A stretch of DNA of 64,000 nucleotides from Lysobacter silvisoli (GCF_003382365.1 NZ_QTSU01000001.1:2294001-2358000); one strand, 5' to 3'. Positions 18,902 through 28,025 are shown, counted from the first letter of the stretch. The notes: generated from the sequence alone by a model not told the origin. Translations and numbers: made by a program.

Positions 18902-18984
18902 CTTTGGGGTAGGAGCGGCGTGAGCCGCGACCACGCAGCTTCGGCTGAGGGACGGTCGCGGCTTACGCCGCTCCTACCCCAAGG
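18902..18984. repeat. inverted pair of REP-like elements
   Basis: Two 31-base copies (18902-18932 and 18954-18984) face each other across 21 bases and differ at two positions. Each is itself a palindrome (GCGGCGTGAGCCGC core), so the transcript could fold as two small hairpins or one long one. Confidence 0.85.
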
Positions 18985-18999
18985 CCAAGCGAATCGCGG

Positions 19000-20121
19000 T
19001 TAGTGCGCCAGCCGCAGCACGTCGTCCAGCAACCCCGCCGCAGTGACCGCAGCGCCCGCGCCCGGCCCCTGCACCACCAACGGCTGTTCGCTGTAACGGT
19101 CGGACCAGATCGCGACCTTGTTGTCGGTGCCGGCGCCGCCGGCCAGCGGATGATCGGCCGGCAGCGACTCCAGGCCCACGCGTGCCGCGCCGTCCTGCAG
19201 GCGCGCGATGAAGCGCAGCTTCTCGCCGTTCTTGTACGCGGCCGCGTAGCGGTCGCGCAGCGGCGCGTCCAGCGCGGGCAGCGCCGCATCCACGCTCTCG
19301 GCCGACAGGATCGCCAGTTCCGACGGCACCAGCGAGGAGACCTGGACCTCGCCCGCCTCCAGCGCCACGCCGGCCGCGCGCGCCAGGATCAGCAGCTTGC
19401 GCCGCACGTCCTCGCCCGACAGGTCGTCGCGCGGATCGGGCTCGGTGTAACCGGCGTCGCGCGCCTGACGCACCAGGGTCGAGAACGGGCGCATGCCGTC
19501 GTAATGATTGAACAGCCAGGCCAGCGAGCCCGAGAGCACGCCGGCGATGGCATGGATGCGGTCGCCGCCGGCCTGCAACTCGCGCAGGGAACGCAGCAGC
19601 GGCAGGCCCGCGCCGACGGTGGCGCTGTCGCCGTAGCCGACGCGGCCGGCCGCGCAGGCCTCGCGGATCGCGCGCCAGCGCGCCAGGCTGGTGCCCTGGC
19701 CGATCTTGCAGGCGGTGACCACGTGGATGCCCTGCGCCAGCCACTGCGCGTGGCGCTCGGCCACCGCCTCGCTGGCGGTGGCGTCGATGACCACGCGCGC
19801 GCCGTCGCCGCGCAGCGCGTCGGCGACGGTGTCCAGCGAGCTTCGCAGCTCGGAAGCGGCCAACGCGGTCGCCGCGTGCTCGGGCAGCAGGCCGCCCGCA
19901 TCGGCCGCCGCGCGGCGCGAGTTGGCCACGTGCACCAGCTGCAGGCGCTCGCCGATCGCGCGGCCGCGCCAGGAAGCCAGCCGCGCCAGCACCGCGCCGC
20001 CGACCGTGCCGGTGCCGAGCAAAGCCACCCGCGCAGGCGCCACGCCGGACGTTGGGGAGGGAGGCGGCGCCGGCGCCTGCGCGATCGCTTGCCCGTGCAG
20101 GGCGCTGGCCGCGGCGTTCAT
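19000..20121 (-). CDS. hom: homoserine dehydrogenase
   Basis: It reduces aspartate-4-semialdehyde to homoserine with NAD(P)H, the branch point to methionine and threonine. The 373-residue chain has a Rossmann motif (LLGTGTVGGAV, residues 35-44), the substrate region ATASEAVAE, and the homoserine dehydrogenase signature around GVLSGSLAWLFNHYDG and AGYTEPDPRDDLSGEDVRRK. It lacks the C-terminal ACT domain of longer versions, so allosteric threonine control is not expected. Its ATG overlaps the metB stop. It is the last gene of the riboswitch-controlled operon. Residues 10-28 are a Pro-rich N-terminal extension. Confidence 0.93.
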   Translation of the reverse strand: MNAAASALHGQAIAQAPAPPPSPTSGVAPARVALLGTGTVGGAVLARLASWRGRAIGERLQLVHVANSRRAAADAGGLLPEHAATALAASELRSSLDTVADALRGDGARVVIDATASEAVAERHAQWLAQGIHVVTACKIGQGTSLARWRAIREACAAGRVGYGDSATVGAGLPLLRSLRELQAGGDRIHAIAGVLSGSLAWLFNHYDGMRPFSTLVRQARDAGYTEPDPRDDLSGEDVRRKLLILARAAGVALEAGEVQVSSLVPSELAILSAESVDAALPALDAPLRDRYAAAYKNGEKLRFIARLQDGAARVGLESLPADHPLAGGAGTDNKVAIWSDRYSEQPLVVQGPGAGAAVTAAGLLDDVLRLAH

Positions 20122-21338
20122 CGTTTCGCGCGCGCCGCCGTGGCCACCGCGGCGCTGGCGCGTTCCAGCGCGGCCTCGAGATCGGCGATCAGGTCGTCGA
20201 CGTGTTCGATGCCCACCGACAGACGCAGCAGCCCGTCGCCGATGCCGGCGGCCGCGCGCGCTTCCGGCGACATCGCCGCATGGGTCATGGTGGCCGGGTG
20301 CGCGACCAGGCTTTCCACGCCGCCCAGCGATTCGGCCAGGGTGAAACAGCTCAAGCCGTCGACGAAGGCGCGCACCGCGTCTTCGCCGCCGTCGATCTCG
20401 ACGCTGAGCATGGCGCCGAAGCCCTGCTGCTGGCGCGCGGCCAGCGCATGGCCCGGGTGCGAGGCCAGGCCCGGGTAGTGCACCACGCGCACCGCCGGGT
20501 GCTTATCCAACAACTCGGCGATGGCCAGGGTGTTTTCCTGGTGCACGCGCAGGCGCGCGTCCAGCGTGCGCAGGCCGCGCAGGGTCAGGAAGGCGTCGAA
20601 GGGCGAGCCGGTCAGGCCCAGCGCATTGGCCCACCAGGTCAGCTGCTGATGGTGCTCGGCGCTCTTGGCCACGACCGCGCCGCCGACCACGTCGCTGTGG
20701 CCGTTGATGTACTTGGTGGTCGAATGCACGACCAGGTCGGCGCCGAACGCGATCGGACGCTGCAGCGCCGGCGACAGGAAGGTGTTGTCGACCACGGTCA
20801 GCGCGCCCTGGGCGTGCGCGGCCTCGATCACGAAGCGCAGGTCGGTGATGCGCAGCAGCGGGTTGGACGGGGTTTCGATCCAGACCACGGCCGGCTTGCC
20901 GGCCAGCGCCTCGGTCAGCGAGCGCGGGTCGGTGAGGTCGGCGGTGATGAGCTCGAACGCGCCCTTGGCCGCGAGCGCGTTGAACAGGCGCCAGCTGCCG
21001 CCGTAGCCGTCGTGCGGCACCACGACGCGGTCGCCGGGCTTGAGGAAGGCGTGCAGCACCAGGGTGATGGCCGACATGCCGGTGGAGGTGACGACGCCAC
21101 CGGCGCCGCCTTCCAGCTCCGCCAGCGCCTCGCCTAGCAGGTCGCGGGTGGGGTTGCCGCTGCGGGTGTAGTCGTACTGGCGCTTGTCGTTGTAGCCGGC
21201 GAAGCTGAAGTTCGACGACAGCACGATCGGCGGCGTCACCGCGCCGTAGGCCGCGTCGCGGTCGATGCCGGCGCGCACCGCGGCGGTGCAGGCGTTGCGT
21301 GCGTTGCGCACGGGGTTGGAAGTCGATTCGATGCTCAA
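20118..21338 (-). CDS. metB: cystathionine gamma-synthase / O-succinylhomoserine (thiol)-lyase
   Basis: This PLP enzyme joins O-acylhomoserine with cysteine (or sulfide) in methionine synthesis. The start is a TTG at 21338, about 8 bases after GGAGCGG. The 406 residues show the Cys/Met metabolism fold: YDYTRSGNPT, the PLP-stacking region GMSAITLV, and the Schiff-base Lys near 209 in HSTTKYINGH. It lies 25 bases after metX and overlaps hom by 4 bases. The sequence alone does not settle whether cysteine or sulfide is the preferred nucleophile; placement with metX and hom supports MetB. Confidence 0.92.
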   Translation of the reverse strand: MSIESTSNPVRNARNACTAAVRAGIDRDAAYGAVTPPIVLSSNFSFAGYNDKRQYDYTRSGNPTRDLLGEALAELEGGAGGVVTSTGMSAITLVLHAFLKPGDRVVVPHDGYGGSWRLFNALAAKGAFELITADLTDPRSLTEALAGKPAVVWIETPSNPLLRITDLRFVIEAAHAQGALTVVDNTFLSPALQRPIAFGADLVVHSTTKYINGHSDVVGGAVVAKSAEHHQQLTWWANALGLTGSPFDAFLTLRGLRTLDARLRVHQENTLAIAELLDKHPAVRVVHYPGLASHPGHALAARQQQGFGAMLSVEIDGGEDAVRAFVDGLSCFTLAESLGGVESLVAHPATMTHAAMSPEARAAAGIGDGLLRLSVGIEHVDDLIADLEAALERASAAVATAARAKR

Positions 21339-21363
21339 GGGGCCGCTCCGTAGGAATGAATGC

Positions 21364-22416
21364 TCAGGCGGCCGCCGACGTACAGTCGGCCAACGCTTCG
21401 CGAAGAATGGTGTCGATCTGGGACTGTTCCTTCAGGCAGGCGTCGTGCCCGTAGATCGAGCGCAGCACGCGCAGGCGGGTTTCGCCGCGCAGGCGCTCGA
21501 CCAGGTCGTAGGACTCGCCCAGCGGAATCAGGCGGTCTTCGCTGACCGCGACCACGGTGACCGGAATGCGAATCGCCGTGGGGTCGACTTGCTGCAGGTC
21601 GATGGATTCGGACAGGCGCAGGAAGGCGGTGGCCGGCGTGCGCGCCACGTACTTGGCGCCGCAATGGTCCAGGTAGTCCTCGGCGTCCACGCGCACGCGG
21701 CCGTCGACCACCTGCGCCGCGCCGAAACGCTCGGCGAATTCCTCCGGCGTGCGGTAGCTCAGCACCGCCAGTTCGCGCGCCAGCGCCAGGCCCTGGGCCT
21801 CGTCGCATTGCAGCGCGCCCAGCGCGACCGCGCGGCGCTGCAGCGCGCGCCAGGCGGCGGCATACGGATGGGCGCGGTGAGTGCCGCTGATCGAAACCAG
21901 CGCATCCAGGCGCTGCGGATGGCGCGCGGCGAACTGCAGGCCGACCATGGCACCGTAGGAATAACCGACGAAGGCCTGCAGGCGTTCGATGCGCAGCGCG
22001 TCCAGCACCGCGGCCACCGCATCGGCCTGATCGGCCGGATCCAGCGCCGCGTCCAGGCTGCCGTCGGCGCCGATCCAGTCGAAGGACACCAGGCAGTAGC
22101 GCGACGGATCCAGGGCCAGGCCGCGGCCGACCTGGCTCTCCCACCAGCCCGCTTCCGGATAGCTGCGGCTGGGCGCGAGGTGACGGTGGGCGGAAATGCC
22201 GCCGGCGACGAACAGCGCCGGCAGCGCGCGGTCGCCCTGGACCTCGTAGCGCAGCGTCAGCGTGCGCAGTCCGGCATGGCGCAGCGCGAGTTCCACGCGC
22301 AGTTCGCCGCGCGCGGCATCGGCGCGTTCGAAGAGGGAGGTGGTGGCGGCATCGAAGCGCTCGTAGGCCAGCGGTTCGGCGTAAGCGGCGGCGGGGGCGA
22401 AGCTCATGGCGGGCAT
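21364..22416 (-). CDS. metX: homoserine O-acyltransferase (MetX family, probably succinyl-specific)
   Basis: It activates homoserine for methionine synthesis. The 350-residue protein has the MetX alpha/beta-hydrolase fold: GGISAHRHL near residue 72, the nucleophile elbow GYSYGAMVG with Ser153, and a late His in YGHDACLKEQ. MetX proteins of Xanthomonadaceae have been described as succinyl- rather than acetyltransferases; that specificity is inferred here. A second in-frame ATG lies at 22407. This is the first gene behind the SAM-I riboswitch. Confidence 0.9.
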   Translation of the reverse strand: MPAMSFAPAAAYAEPLAYERFDAATTSLFERADAARGELRVELALRHAGLRTLTLRYEVQGDRALPALFVAGGISAHRHLAPSRSYPEAGWWESQVGRGLALDPSRYCLVSFDWIGADGSLDAALDPADQADAVAAVLDALRIERLQAFVGYSYGAMVGLQFAARHPQRLDALVSISGTHRAHPYAAAWRALQRRAVALGALQCDEAQGLALARELAVLSYRTPEEFAERFGAAQVVDGRVRVDAEDYLDHCGAKYVARTPATAFLRLSESIDLQQVDPTAIRIPVTVVAVSEDRLIPLGESYDLVERLRGETRLRVLRSIYGHDACLKEQSQIDTILREALADCTSAAA

Positions 22417-22477
22417 CCGAAGTGACGGGAGCCATCGAGCTGCAAGTCGCCGCTACGCCCGCAGGCGTACGCCGCAA

Positions 22478-22589
22478 CCATCTTCCGACCGGCGCGCAGC
22501 CTGTCGCAGGAATTGGCACCTTCGCGCGGCTTGCGCCGCGTTGGGTTGCCCCGGCTTCTAAGGGCCTGTCCCTCAGCCGGTCTCGATGG
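22478..22589 (-). promoter_or_regulatory. SAM-I riboswitch of the methionine operon
   Basis: Read leftward, the 112-base leader has the SAM-I signature in order: P1 strand CCATC, GAGACCGG, the AGGGACAGGCCC core, GCCGGGGCAACC, a P3 hairpin CGCGGC-GCAA-GCCGCG, the highly conserved AAGGTGCCAATTCCTGC, and the closing P1 strand GATGG. It lies 62 bases before metX. No clear terminator with a T-run follows, so control may act on translation or through a Rho-dependent step. Confidence 0.93.
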
Positions 22590-22597
22590 ATGGCGCC

Positions 22598-22626
22598 AGT
22601 CTGCCCAGGGCCGGACCGGGTGTCAA
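22598..22626 (-). promoter_or_regulatory. probable promoter of the met operon
   Basis: TTGACA (22626-22621) is separated by 17 bases from CAGACT (22603-22598). Transcription would begin just before the riboswitch P1 strand, which fits well. Confidence 0.6.
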
Positions 22627-22719
22627 TCGCTCCATCCGCATATAGCGATAAATCATAAGCGCCCGGCGGACGCGACCGGCATCACAAATCCACACGCCGC
22701 CCGCATACACTTGCCGCCC

Positions 22720-23817
22720 ATGACTCTCCGCCTTCTTGCCGCGGCCAGCCTGGCCGCCCTGCTCGCCGCCTGCGCCACCACGCAGCCCGCCGCTCCGCCC
22801 GCCAAAGCCGCCGTCGACGGCGCCGCGCTCAAGACCGTGGACGAGCGCTATGTCTCGGTCGAGTCGCCGCAGGAGGAACTGGACTCGCTGGCGACCTGGC
22901 CCACCGAGGACGGCAAGACCTGGCTGATCGCCACCGGCAAGTCCACCCACCGCCTGAGCGTGTACGACGCCGACACCGGCGAAGCGCTGCGCACCTACGG
23001 CAGCGAGGGCAAGGAACTGGGCCAGTTCGACCGCCCCAACGGCATCGCCGTGTACGCCGACCACCTGTTCGTGGTCGAGCGCGACAACCACCGCGTGCAG
23101 GTGTTCGACCTGCCCGACTTCAAGCCGCTGGGCAGCTTCGGCGACGAGCAGCTGCGCAGCCCCTACGGCATCTGGCTGACCGAGACCGAGCCGGGCGAAC
23201 TGGAGGTCTACGTGACCGACAGCTTCATGTACGGCAAGAAGTTCGACCAGGTGCCGCCGTGGAACGAGCTGGACCAGCGCGTGCGCCGCTACCGCGTGCA
23301 GTTCGACCAGGACGGCCGCCTGCGCGCCAACTACGGCGGCTCCTTCGGCGACACCCACGAGGCCACCGCGCTGCGCATGGTCGAATCGATCGGCGGCGAC
23401 CCCGCCAACGACCGCCTGCTGATCGCCGACGAAGACCGCCGCCACGAGTCCACCCTGCGCGAATACACCTTCAGCGGCCGCTACACCGGCCGCAGCCTGC
23501 CCGACCGCGCCTTCGGCGCCGAGGCCGAGGGCGTGGCGCTGTGGACCTGCCCCGACGGCGGCGGCTACTGGATCGCGGTGGACCAGCTGGCGCCGCTGAC
23601 CATCTTCCACCTGTTCGACCGCACCAGCCTGCAGGCGGTGGGCAGCTTCGAGGGCAAGGTCACCGCGCACACCGACGGCGTGACCCTGCACGCGGCGGCC
23701 ACCGCGGCCTTCCCCAGCGGCGCGCTGTTCGCCGTGCACGACGACAAAGCCGTGACCGCCTTCGATCTCGCCGAGGTGGCGCGCGCGCTAAACTTGAAGC
23801 CGGGTTGCACCGAATAA
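22720..23817 (+). CDS. beta-propeller lipoprotein (phytase/NHL-like)
   Basis: The 365-residue protein has a lipoprotein signal with lipobox LLAAC (Cys18). Its mature part is built of repeated propeller-type strands: SLATWPTEDGKTWLIATGK, GQFDRPNGIAVYADHLFVVERDNHRVQVFDL and LLIADEDRRHESTLREY. These resemble 3-phytase and NHL-repeat proteins. The acidic, Arg-rich blades would fit phosphate-ester binding, but catalytic phytase residues cannot be assigned with certainty. It is divergent from the met operon and 10 bases before the M23 peptidase gene. Confidence 0.8.
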   Translation: MTLRLLAAASLAALLAACATTQPAAPPAKAAVDGAALKTVDERYVSVESPQEELDSLATWPTEDGKTWLIATGKSTHRLSVYDADTGEALRTYGSEGKELGQFDRPNGIAVYADHLFVVERDNHRVQVFDLPDFKPLGSFGDEQLRSPYGIWLTETEPGELEVYVTDSFMYGKKFDQVPPWNELDQRVRRYRVQFDQDGRLRANYGGSFGDTHEATALRMVESIGGDPANDRLLIADEDRRHESTLREYTFSGRYTGRSLPDRAFGAEAEGVALWTCPDGGGYWIAVDQLAPLTIFHLFDRTSLQAVGSFEGKVTAHTDGVTLHAAATAAFPSGALFAVHDDKAVTAFDLAEVARALNLKPGCTE

Positions 23818-23827
23818 CAGGAACCGC

Positions 23828-24742
23828 ATGATCCGGGGGCTGGGCGCCTTGGCCGTATCGCTGTGCGTGGCGGCTGTGGCCGCCGCGCCGCAGGCGCATG
23901 CCGGCAAGATCTACCGTTGGACCGACCGCAGCGGCATCACCCATTACGGCGACCACGTGCCCGACGCCGCGCCGCCGTCCGAGGTCAAGGTGATCCCGGT
24001 GCGCAGCGAACCCGGCGCGATCGCGCGGCTGCGCATCGAAAGCGACGGCAGCCGTTATCTGGCCTATGCCGACAACCACCTGTCCGGCCCGATCGAGGTC
24101 AAGGTCGACTACTCGCAGAACTTCGGCGGCGGCGCCTCCCTGCTGCCGGCGCGCGCGACCGTGGCCGCGCGCTCCAGCGCCCTGGTCGCGGTGCTCAGCC
24201 CGGAGGACTCCGGCCGCGGCGTGGAGCTGCAGATGGAAAGCCTGCCCGGCGATCCGCAGGCGCGCCCGCTCAACGTGGAATACCTGCTGCCGCTGCGCCA
24301 GCCCTCGTTCCGCATCGACCAGGGCTACGGCGGGCAGTTCAGCCACACCGACCCGGAGAACCGCTACGCGGTGGACTTCGCGGCGCAGATCGGCACCCCG
24401 GTGCTGGCCGCGCGCGAGGGCGTGGTCATGCAGGTGGAGTCGGACTTCGACAAGGCCGGGCTCAACCGCGAGAAGTACGGCGGCCGCGCCAACTTCGTCC
24501 GCATCGTCCACGACGACGGCAGCATGGCCCTGTACGCCCACCTCAAGGCCGACGGCGCCCTGGTCCGGGTCGGCCAGCGCGTGCGCGCGGGGCAGCAGAT
24601 CGGGCTGTCGGGCAACACCGGCTTCACCACCGGGCCGCACCTGCACTTCGCGGTGCAGGTCAACCGGGGCATGCGGCTGGAATCGATCCCGTTCCGGATG
24701 ACCGGGCCGGCGGGGCCGCTGCGGATTTCGGGCGGGCTTTGA
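23828..24742 (+). CDS. M23 (LytM-type) peptidase with N-terminal DUF4124
   Basis: The 304-residue exported protein has a signal peptide (to about residue 25), a DUF4124 segment ([19 protein letters not shown]), a linker beta-domain and a C-terminal M23 domain. Zinc-binding candidates are His and Asp in [15 protein letters not shown] and the GPHLHF motif (His271, His273). Active M23 enzymes cut peptidoglycan cross-links; the required residues appear present. It follows the lipoprotein gene by 10 bases and is probably co-transcribed with it. Confidence 0.88.
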   Translation: MIRGLGALAVSLCVAAVAAAPQAHAGKIYRWTDRSGITHYGDHVPDAAPPSEVKVIPVRSEPGAIARLRIESDGSRYLAYADNHLSGPIEVKVDYSQNFGGGASLLPARATVAARSSALVAVLSPEDSGRGVELQMESLPGDPQARPLNVEYLLPLRQPSFRIDQGYGGQFSHTDPENRYAVDFAAQIGTPVLAAREGVVMQVESDFDKAGLNREKYGGRANFVRIVHDDGSMALYAHLKADGALVRVGQRVRAGQQIGLSGNTGFTTGPHLHFAVQVNRGMRLESIPFRMTGPAGPLRISGGL

Positions 24743-24788
24743 GGGCGCAGGCAGAAGCCCCGTGGCCAAGCCCTGCCCCGCCACCGGC

Positions 24789-24794
24789 TATAAT
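24789..24794 (+). promoter_or_regulatory. -10 element before prfC
   Basis: A perfect TATAAT lies 49 bases before the prfC ATG. The -35 region is poor. Confidence 0.5.
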
Positions 24795-24842
24795 CCCCGC
24801 CCACCTCCCAGCCTCCTGGCGCGCCCGGTGCGCGCCGTCGCC

Positions 24843-26447
24843 ATGTCCGACGTTTCCCTAGAAGCCCTCCGCCGCCGCACCTTCGCGATCATTTCGCACC
24901 CCGACGCCGGCAAGACCACGCTGACCGAAAAACTGCTGCTGTTCGGCGGCGCGATCCAGATGGCCGGCAGCGTCAAGGGCCGCAAGGCCGCGCGCCACGC
25001 CACCTCGGACTGGATGGCGCTGGAAAAAGAGCGCGGCATCTCGGTTACCTCCTCGGTGATGCAGTTCCCGTACGAGGGCCGCATCGTCAACCTGCTCGAC
25101 ACCCCCGGCCACGCCGACTTCGGCGAGGACACCTACCGCGTGCTGACCGCGGTGGACTCGGCGCTGATGGTGATCGACGTGGCCAAGGGCGTGGAGGAAC
25201 GCACGATCAAGCTGATGGAGGTCTGCCGCCTGCGCGACACCCCCATCATGAGCTTCGTCAACAAGCTCGACCGCGAGGGCAAGAGCCCGATCGACCTGCT
25301 CGACGAAGTGGAATCGGTGCTGGGCATCCAGTGCGCGCCGATCACCTGGCCGATCGGCATGGGCCAGCGCCTGAAGGGCGTGGTCCATCTGGTCAGCGGC
25401 GAAGTGCATCTGTACGAGCCCGGCCGCAACTTCACCCGCCAGGACTCGACCATCTTCGCCTCCATCGACGATCCCGGCGTGGAGCAGCGCATCGGCGCGG
25501 CCATGCTGGCCGAGCTGCGCGAGGAACTGGAACTGATCGAGGGCGCCTCGCATCCGTTCGACAAAGCCAGGTACCTGGCCGGCGAGCAGACCCCGGTGTT
25601 CTTCGGCTCGGCGGTCAACAACTTCGGCGTGCAGCTGCTGCTGGACTTCTTCGTCGAGCACGCGCCCAGCCCCAAGCCGCGCGAGACCACCACGCGCGAA
25701 GTGCGGCCCGACGAGGACAAGCTCAGCGGCTTCGTCTTCAAGATCCAGGCCAACATGGACCCGCAGCACCGCGACCGGGTCGCGTTCATGCGCATCTGCT
25801 CGGGCAAGTTCAACGCCGGCATGAAGGCCTTCCACGCGCGCAGCGGCAAGGAAGTGAAGCTGGCCAATGCGCTGACCTTCATGGCCAGCGACCGCGAGAT
25901 CGCCGAGACCGCCTACCCGGGCGACGTGATCGGCATCCACAACCACGGCACGATCTCCATCGGCGACAGCTTCAGCGAAGGCGAAGCGCTGTCGTTCACC
26001 GGCATTCCCAACTTCGCCCCGGAACTGTTCCGCCGCGCGCGCCTGCGCGATCCGCTCAAGCTCAAGCAGCTGCAGAAGGGCCTGGCCCAGTTGTCGGAGG
26101 AAGGCGCGACCCAGTTCTTCCGCCCGCTGATGAGCAACGACCTGATCCTGGGCGCGGTGGGCGTGCTGCAGTTCGACGTGGTCGCCTACCGGCTCAAGGA
26201 CGAGTACGGCGTGGACGCCAGTTTCGAGCAGGTCTCGGTGGCCACCGCGCGCTGGATCCGCTGCGGCGACGCCAAGAAGCTGGAGGAGTTCCGCGACAAG
26301 AACGCGCTGAACCTGGCCGTGGACGCGGCCGGCGAGCTGGTCTACCTGGCGCCGACCCGGGTCAACCTGCAGCTGGCGCAGGAACGCGCGCCGGGCGTGG
26401 AGTTCCTGGCCACGCGCGAGCACGCGCACGCGGTGGCGCTGGACTGA
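24843..26447 (+). CDS. prfC: peptide chain release factor 3
   Basis: RF3 is the GTPase that recycles RF1 and RF2 after translation termination. The 534-residue chain has the normal length. It carries the G1 loop [10 protein letters not shown] (residues 18-27), the switch region [24 protein letters not shown] (G3) and NKLD (G4), followed by RF3-specific domains II and III. The start at 24843 ([20 protein letters not shown]) aligns with homologues. The last base of its stop is the first base of the next gene's ATG. Confidence 0.97.
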   Translation: MSDVSLEALRRRTFAIISHPDAGKTTLTEKLLLFGGAIQMAGSVKGRKAARHATSDWMALEKERGISVTSSVMQFPYEGRIVNLLDTPGHADFGEDTYRVLTAVDSALMVIDVAKGVEERTIKLMEVCRLRDTPIMSFVNKLDREGKSPIDLLDEVESVLGIQCAPITWPIGMGQRLKGVVHLVSGEVHLYEPGRNFTRQDSTIFASIDDPGVEQRIGAAMLAELREELELIEGASHPFDKARYLAGEQTPVFFGSAVNNFGVQLLLDFFVEHAPSPKPRETTTREVRPDEDKLSGFVFKIQANMDPQHRDRVAFMRICSGKFNAGMKAFHARSGKEVKLANALTFMASDREIAETAYPGDVIGIHNHGTISIGDSFSEGEALSFTGIPNFAPELFRRARLRDPLKLKQLQKGLAQLSEEGATQFFRPLMSNDLILGAVGVLQFDVVAYRLKDEYGVDASFEQVSVATARWIRCGDAKKLEEFRDKNALNLAVDAAGELVYLAPTRVNLQLAQERAPGVEFLATREHAHAVALD

Positions 26448-26935
26448 TGTCGCTGCTGCGCCAGTGGTGGTCCTACTTGCTGAGCAAGCGCAGCGAAGTC
26501 GCCGCGCTGGACTACAAGGACGCCTACATGGCCAAGGTGATCCTGGACATCCACCGCCTGCGCGGGGACAAGGCCCAGGCCCTGGTGCCGCTGCACGCGC
26601 TGGCGCCGATCCACCGCATCGACCGCGAGAACGCGCGGCAGGCCACCAGCGCACGCGCCCAGGCACTGGCCGCGCGGCGCGAGGAACTGCTGGCGCGCGG
26701 CCGCCTGGACCTGGCCGCGCTGGCCGAGATCATCCCCTCGGTGTCGCAGATCAAGGTGGTGCGCGACGGCGAACGCTGGCTGGCCTTCGAGGGCAACGGC
26801 CGCCTCTATGCCATGCTCGAAGCCTTCGGCGAGGGCTGCGCCCTGCTGGTGGAAGTGGAGGAATACCGCTTCGACCGCCCGCACAAGATCCTGCGCCGGC
26901 TGCGGCGCGTGCGCCGGCTCAACACCCTGGAATGA
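26447..26935 (+). CDS. hypothetical protein coupled to prfC
   Basis: The 162-residue product starts at the ATG overlapping the prfC stop (TGATG). It is basic, with helical N- and C-termini. The middle has an ALVPLHALAPIHRIDRENARQ segment and a short strand region (IKVVRDGERWLAFEGNGRLYAM) that recalls ParB-like nuclease folds; I cannot confirm that assignment. The C-terminus is Arg-rich (KILRRLRRVRRLNTLE), suggesting nucleic-acid or membrane contact. No signal peptide. Confidence 0.7.
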   Translation: MSLLRQWWSYLLSKRSEVAALDYKDAYMAKVILDIHRLRGDKAQALVPLHALAPIHRIDRENARQATSARAQALAARREELLARGRLDLAALAEIIPSVSQIKVVRDGERWLAFEGNGRLYAMLEAFGEGCALLVEVEEYRFDRPHKILRRLRRVRRLNTLE

Positions 26936-26963
26936 GCCGCGTGCGCGGCCGCCGTTAAACCGT

Positions 26964-26998
26964 CTAGCCGATCACATTTGCGCCGGGGAATCGGCTAG
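26964..26998. promoter_or_regulatory. 9-bp inverted repeat in the promoter of the small membrane protein gene
   Basis: CTAGCCGAT (26964-26972) and ATCGGCTAG (26990-26998) are perfect complements across 17 bases. The right arm overlaps a possible -10 (TAGCAT, 26996-27001). It could be an operator or a prfC-side terminator hairpin. Confidence 0.45.
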
Positions 26999-27052
26999 CA
27001 TCGGTGCACCGCGGCCGGGGGGCCGCGGCCACCAATCAGCAAGGGGAATGCA

Positions 27053-27301
27053 ATGTATCTATTGGGTTTGGCGCTCAGCGTCATCGGCGGGCTGTGGATC
27101 GTCGTCAACGCCTTCCGCGAGAGCGTGTTGTGGGGACTGGGGTCGCTGCTGATCCCGCTGGTCGCGCTGGTGTTCGCGATCATGAACTTCGGCCAGAACA
27201 AGATTCCGCTGCTGCTGTGCGTGATCGGCGCGGTGCTGATCTTCATGGGCATGCCGTCGATGGCCGACATGGCCGCCGCCGCGCAGGCGCCGGCCGCTTA
27301 A
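27053..27301 (+). CDS. small inner-membrane protein, 82 aa
   Basis: It has three hydrophobic segments: residues 2-18, about 26-46 and about 51-68. They are separated by short polar turns (NAFRES, GQNK) and followed by an Ala-rich tail. The start follows AAGGGG with good spacing. No family is recognised. It is flanked by the dyad at 26964-26998 and a stem-loop at 27317-27347, so it is probably its own transcript. Confidence 0.75.
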   Translation: MYLLGLALSVIGGLWIVVNAFRESVLWGLGSLLIPLVALVFAIMNFGQNKIPLLLCVIGAVLIFMGMPSMADMAAAAQAPAA

Positions 27302-27316
27302 GGCATCAGGCAAGAC

Positions 27317-27347
27317 CGGGTCCGCCCGTACGGCCGGTGCGGACCCG
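27317..27347. terminator. possible bidirectional stem-loop
   Basis: A 9-bp stem (CGGGTCCGC / GCGGACCCG) with a 13-base loop lies between convergent genes. There is no T-run on either side. Confidence 0.4.
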
Positions 27348-27379
27348 CGGCCCGTCCGGCGCGCTGCCGCCGGCGCGGC

Positions 27380-28006
27380 TCAGCCCTTGGGCAGCCAGTC
27401 CGGCTCGGGCTGGTCGCGGTCGTAATACTCGAAGATCAGGTGGATGCGGTCGCTGTCGCCGGCGTTCTCCACCGCATGCACGGCCATGTTGCTGACCTCG
27501 GCCGCCTGGCCCTCTTTGAAGTGGTAGCCCACCCCATCGACGAAGAAGGTGACCTGCTCGTTGGTGAGCAGCGGCACGTGGATCTTGTGCGGCCACTTGG
27601 CCGCCGGGTTGGCGTCGCGGTGCGGCTTGATCACGCCGCCCGGCGCCATCCGCGCCAGCATCACCCGCGGGAATTCGGCGTTGGCGTAGCCGTAAGGCCG
27701 CACCGCCTGCGCCAGTACGGGCTCCAGCAGCTCGCGCCACTGCGCCCACAGCGGGCGGTCGTAGGACTGGCGCCAATCCTGGAAGTTGCTGACGAAGCGG
27801 AACACGATGTGCCGGGTCTTGTCCAAGGCCTCGAAGCGGTTGGGCTTGTCGGCGTTCTCCGCGTCCCACTGCGCCTCGGGGATGGCCAGCACGGCCGCGC
27901 GCAGCGCGGCGATGTCGACCTGGCCCAGCTGACGCACCGAGGTGGTCTTGCGCGGGTTGGGCGTGAGCGGGCCGGCGAAGGCGGCGGGGCGGGGAGTCGC
28001 GTTCAT
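27380..28006 (-). CDS. aspartyl/asparaginyl beta-hydroxylase family 2OG-Fe(II) oxygenase
   Basis: The 208-residue protein matches the Asp/Asn beta-hydroxylase family. The iron-binding motif is KPHRDANP, with a second His in NMAVHAVEN and the 2-oxoglutarate Arg in SDRIHLIFEYY. Such enzymes hydroxylate peptide or small-molecule substrates using 2-oxoglutarate and oxygen. The stop of the upstream sulfotransferase gene is 19 bases before its ATG, so the two form an operon. There is no signal peptide, so it acts in the cytoplasm. The substrate is unknown. Confidence 0.9.
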   Translation of the reverse strand: MNATPRPAAFAGPLTPNPRKTTSVRQLGQVDIAALRAAVLAIPEAQWDAENADKPNRFEALDKTRHIVFRFVSNFQDWRQSYDRPLWAQWRELLEPVLAQAVRPYGYANAEFPRVMLARMAPGGVIKPHRDANPAAKWPHKIHVPLLTNEQVTFFVDGVGYHFKEGQAAEVSNMAVHAVENAGDSDRIHLIFEYYDRDQPEPDWLPKG

Positions 28007-28025
28007 CTGCGTGGCGTCCTCAGGG

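Larger units (their letters stand above)
18600..18999 (+). other. 400-base intergenic region with terminators and REP elements
   Basis: It contains two long stem-loops just after the chitinase gene and four REP-like copies, two of them as an inverted pair. There is no credible gene. Confidence 0.6.
22417..22719. other. 303-base divergent intergenic region with the met leader
   Basis: It contains the leftward promoter and SAM-I riboswitch of metX, and the unmarked upstream region of the rightward lipoprotein gene. A small stem (TACGCC / GGCGTA, 22454-22469) lies between riboswitch and metX; it has no T-run. Confidence 0.7.

Noticed and set aside
22526-22546. REP element inside the met leader
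   Set aside because: The CGCGGC-GCAA-GCCGCG stem resembles the REP core, but it lacks the CTCCTAC flank and sits exactly where SAM-I P3 belongs.
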